Assembly (NCBI GenBank): GCA_044360485.1
Contig: JBIKKG010000248.1
Location: 1-5,290, forward strand
Origin: UBA4615 sp044360485
Lineage (GTDB): Bacteria > Pseudomonadota > Gammaproteobacteria > Burkholderiales > Burkholderiaceae_E
Reading direction: 5' to 3'
DNA length: 5,290 bases
Shown: in pieces, positions 2,745-5,290 of the stretch
Position numbering within the stretch: position 1 is the first letter of the stretch
Layout of the letters: the number at the start of each line of letters is the position of its first letter
Position numbers and translations under genes: made by a program
The notes under the pieces: model-generated
Databases searched by the model: none
Told to the model about the DNA's origin: nothing
The model's input: only the letters and a program-made list of their open reading frames with translations

Positions 2745-5290
2745 GACGAACCAGCCTCTCGCGTTGGGTGCCGGAGGCGTCGCCGTCGCTGCGCGACATA
2801 CTCGACGATGCGCGCGGCCCGCTCGAGCCTCCGATCCGCGCCGAGATCTTCGGCCGTGAGCGCTTCGAACAGCACGGTGAGAGCCTCGGTGCGACGCACC
2901 TGTCTGCGAAGTCGATTTGGCGCGCCGCAAACTTCTACCCGCGTCTGCATGCCAACATCGACGTGCTGCGCGATGCCCACCGATACATCGGCGCACAGGC
3001 TGCGATGGGCTATGACATCAGCCCCGCCGCCGAGTGGCTGCTGGATAATTTTCACCTGATCGAAGCACAGCTGCGGCCAATTCGAGAAGGCCTGCCACGG
3101 CGTTACTTCCGATCGCTGCCGCTGCTGACCGAGCCGCCCCTCGAAGGTCTGCCCCGCATCTACGGCGTTGCCTGGGCCTTTGTCGCGCACACCGACGGCG
3201 CGTTCGACGATGACCTCCTCACGGCGTTTCTGATTGCCTACCAGCAGGTATGTCCCCTCGACCTCGGCGAGTCCTGGGCGCTGCCCACCACGCTGCGTAT
3301 CGTGCTCGTTGAGCAGCTGCGCCGTCTCGCCGAGCGCGTTGCCGCGAACAAGGCCGCGCGCGAGCTGGCGAACCTGTGCTGCGACCGACTAAGCACCATC
3401 CCGATAGAGAACCTCGCCGCCATGCTCCGCCTGCTCGAGCGCCGCGGCGTAGCACGCGTTTTCCTGGGCCAGATGGCTCAGCGGCTTCAGGACAATGCCG
3501 ATCCGGATGACCCGCTGAGCTCGCATAGGCAATGGCTGCAACGCGAACTCCCCGACCCGGCCGCAGCACGCCTGCAGCAGATCGCAGACCAGGCCGCTGA
3601 CAATCTGAGTGTTGGCAACGCAGTCGGCTCGCTGCGCGTCATCGACGCCGCCGACTGGCCCGATATCGTGTCTCGCACCAGCCCTCTGATGCATCTGATG
3701 CTTGGCTCGCCGCTCTTCGAGGCCGAGGACACGGCGACGCGCGACCAGACACTGCACGGTATCGAACGGCTGGCACGTCACAGCGGCCGCGGTGAACTCG
3801 ACGTCGCGCAGGCGCTCCTCGCCTGCATGGGCAGCGCGTCCGACCCCGACGCTGCCGTCGCCGGGCACTGGCTCAGCGGTACGGGTCGGCCGGACCTGCT
3901 GCACACGCTGGGTTTGCGCGAGGGGGCACTCGCCCGCGGGCGCGCGCTTGTGCGTCGCATGGCCCTGCCGATCTATCTCGGCGCGCTACTGACGGGCACC
4001 CTCGGCCTGGTCGCCTGGGTCATGTGGCACGCCCGGGGCAGTGGCGCCCCGCTCTCGGCGTGGCTGCTGCTGCCGTCTGCGCTGGCACTGTTCCCGGCCT
4101 CCGAGGCGGTGGTCGCAGTCATCAATCGACTGATCAGCGAGTCGGTGCATCCCCAACCGCTGCCGCGCCTCGCGCTGGCGCAGGGGGTTCCACCGGAGCA
4201 CCGCGTCATCGTCGTCATCCCCGCGATGCTCACCGACCCGGCCTCGACCGAGCGCCTGGCGCGCCGGTTATTACTGCACCATCTCGCCAATGTCGAAGAG
4301 CACACGCAGTTCGCATTGCTGACCGACTTCACCGACGCCGAGCGGCCGACGCTCGCTTCCGATGCCGCACTGCTGGCGCATGCAGTCCAGCAGATCCGAG
4401 CGCTGAACCTGGACCATGGCGGCTCGGCGACGCCTGGCGACGCCCACCGCTTCATCTTGCTGCATCGCGCACGGCGCTTCTCCGAATCCGAGCAACGATG
4501 GATCGGTTGGGAGCGCAAGCGAGGCAAGCTCGAGCAGCTGGTCGTCGCGCTGGCCGAAGGCCGACCCGACGCCTTCCTGGACCTCGGCGCCGAGTCGCGC
4601 CTCGCCGCCAATACCCGGCACGTCCTCACGCTCGATAGCGACACCCGCCTGCCGCCCGGGCGCCTGCGCGCACTGGTCGGCGTGGCCGCGCACCCCCGGA
4701 ACCAGCCGCGCCTGGATGTGGACGCGCGCAGAGTGGTCAGCGGCTACGGCATTTTTCAGCCGCGCGTGGCGACGCCGCTGCCAGCCGCCGGAGAGCTGAC
4801 GCCTTTTCACTGGATGTTTTCCGGGCAGTGCGGCATCGATCCCTACAGTGCCGCGAGCTCGGAGGTCTACCAGGACGTCTTTGGGGAAGGCAGCTTCTGC
4901 GGCAAGGGCCTGCTCGACGTGCATGCGGTGCACGCGGTGTTGTGCGGCCGATTTCCACAGGACCGGGTTCTCAGCCATGACCTGCTCGAAGGCTCACTGG
5001 TTCGCTGCGCGGCGGTCTCCGACATCACCGTGATTGAGGAGGCACCGTCGCACGCCGACGTGGCGGCCTCGCGCGCGCACCGCTGGATCCGCGGTGACTG
5101 GCAGCTATTGCCCTTTCTTGTGGGCAGTCACCTGCGTCTGCGAGCGATCAACCGCTGGAAGATGCTCGACAACCTGCGACGCTCGCTCGTCGCGCCTGCC
5201 TCGCTCGCCTTGCTGCTGTTCGCGCTGGCAGGGCCGGATACCGCGCCGCCCGTCGAGCTAGTTTTAGCGCTGATCTTGATGGCGTTCGCC
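2741..5290 (+). CDS. ndvB: NdvB/ChvB-type cyclic beta-1,2-glucan synthase, N-terminal 850 residues (runs off the right edge)
   Basis: Large inner-membrane enzyme that polymerises UDP-glucose into beta-1,2-glucan and cyclises it for the periplasm, where it aids osmotic adaptation and host interaction in rhizobia-type bacteria. Visible in order: EPPIRAE (29-35), the conserved front; SPAAEWLLDNFHLIEAQ (from 94), a strong NdvB signature; a long helical region; two membrane helices at about 408-428 and 435-460; then the GT84 glycosyltransferase core. The core has RVIVVIPAML (488-497), FALLTDFTDAE (524-534), GWERKRGKLEQL (589-600), LTLDSDT with a DxD motif (D632, D634), GEGSFCGKGLLDV, LSHDLLEG (744-751, likely catalytic Asp747) and HRWIRGDWQ (780-788). 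More membrane helices begin near 816. Full-length relatives have about 2,800 residues, so the later glucoamylase-like and GH94 phosphorylase-like domains lie outside. GTG 2741 is chosen because it gives a family-like N-terminus and a GTGA overlap with the upstream ORF; there is no in-frame ATG before about residue 88 and no well-spaced Shine-Dalgarno. GTG 2768 is an alternative. Confidence 0.92.
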   Translation, partial: MRRTSLSRWVPEASPSLRDILDDARGPLEPPIRAEIFGRERFEQHGESLGATHLSAKSIWRAANFYPRLHANIDVLRDAHRYIGAQAAMGYDISPAAEWLLDNFHLIEAQLRPIREGLPRRYFRSLPLLTEPPLEGLPRIYGVAWAFVAHTDGAFDDDLLTAFLIAYQQVCPLDLGESWALPTTLRIVLVEQLRRLAERVAANKAARELANLCCDRLSTIPIENLAAMLRLLERRGVARVFLGQMAQRLQDNADPDDPLSSHRQWLQRELPDPAAARLQQIADQAADNLSVGNAVGSLRVIDAADWPDIVSRTSPLMHLMLGSPLFEAEDTATRDQTLHGIERLARHSGRGELDVAQALLACMGSASDPDAAVAGHWLSGTGRPDLLHTLGLREGALARGRALVRRMALPIYLGALLTGTLGLVAWVMWHARGSGAPLSAWLLLPSALALFPASEAVVAVINRLISESVHPQPLPRLALAQGVPPEHRVIVVIPAMLTDPASTERLARRLLLHHLANVEEHTQFALLTDFTDAERPTLASDAALLAHAVQQIRALNLDHGGSATPGDAHRFILLHRARRFSESEQRWIGWERKRGKLEQLVVALAEGRPDAFLDLGAESRLAANTRHVLTLDSDTRLPPGRLRALVGVAAHPRNQPRLDVDARRVVSGYGIFQPRVATPLPAAGELTPFHWMFSGQCGIDPYSAASSEVYQDVFGEGSFCGKGLLDVHAVHAVLCGRFPQDRVLSHDLLEGSLVRCAAVSDITVIEEAPSHADVAASRAHRWIRGDWQLLPFLVGSHLRLRAINRWKMLDNLRRSLVAPASLALLLFALAGPDTAPPVELVLALILMAFA

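Noticed and set aside
2654..4978. Long minus-strand open frames (up to 235 codons) opposite the glucan synthase
   Set aside because: High GC removes stops from antisense frames; the plus frame carries uninterrupted NdvB/GT84 motifs.
1..5290. CRISPR array, insertion sequence, transposase, toxin-antitoxin or phage-defence genes
   Set aside because: I saw no regularly spaced repeats, no terminal inverted repeats with a transposase, and no matching protein motifs on either strand.

Overview
The window looks like chromosomal DNA from a GC-rich proteobacterium. My best guess is a betaproteobacterium or a related gammaproteobacterium. The reasons are high GC with GC-rich third codon positions, a Crp/Fnr-type regulator, a cyclic-glucan synthase, and a tRNA-Gly-like/tRNA-Cys pair of the kind common in these groups. 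The genus cannot be set from this sequence alone.

Layout. From the left edge to about 754, the minus strand carries the N-terminal 251 codons of a nucleobase (xanthine/uracil, NCS2) permease that runs off the window. Its start is probably TTG, and a perfect 11-bp inverted repeat lies just upstream. Next, all on the minus strand, come an intact tRNA-Cys(GCA) at 906-979, a strong hairpin with a T-rich tail at 1045-1078, and a strange tRNA-Gly-like element at 1087-1160 with an extended -10 promoter at 1182-1190. A 20-bp GC palindrome (1261-1280) separates this RNA block from a 31-codon secreted-peptide ORF (1300-1395), which looks like the truncated front of a larger gene. That ORF sits directly downstream of a Crp/Fnr-family regulator gene (1415-2251).

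The regulator diverges from the right-hand block across about 217 bp that contain a 16-bp tandem repeat. The plus strand then carries a doubtful 91-residue ORF with a C-terminal membrane segment (2469-2744). It overlaps by 4 bp (GTGA) the start of a very large gene, 2741 to the window end. This is the first 850 codons of an NdvB/ChvB-type cyclic beta-1,2-glucan synthase, with its N-terminal region, paired membrane helices and GT84 glycosyltransferase core.

Functionally, the right half concerns periplasmic glucan synthesis, with the divergent Crp/Fnr protein as a possible but unproven regulator. The left half is a tRNA locus next to a nucleobase transporter. The most unusual item is the tRNA-Gly-derived element. 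It keeps the anticodon 3' side, variable loop, T-loop and CCA end of tRNA-Gly but lacks a matching 5' acceptor strand. A 12-nt near-duplication has expanded its T arm, and the whole can fold into a neat three-way junction between a promoter and a terminator. It could be a decayed tRNA, a trace of an attachment site, or a tRNA-derived small RNA. The sequence alone does not decide.
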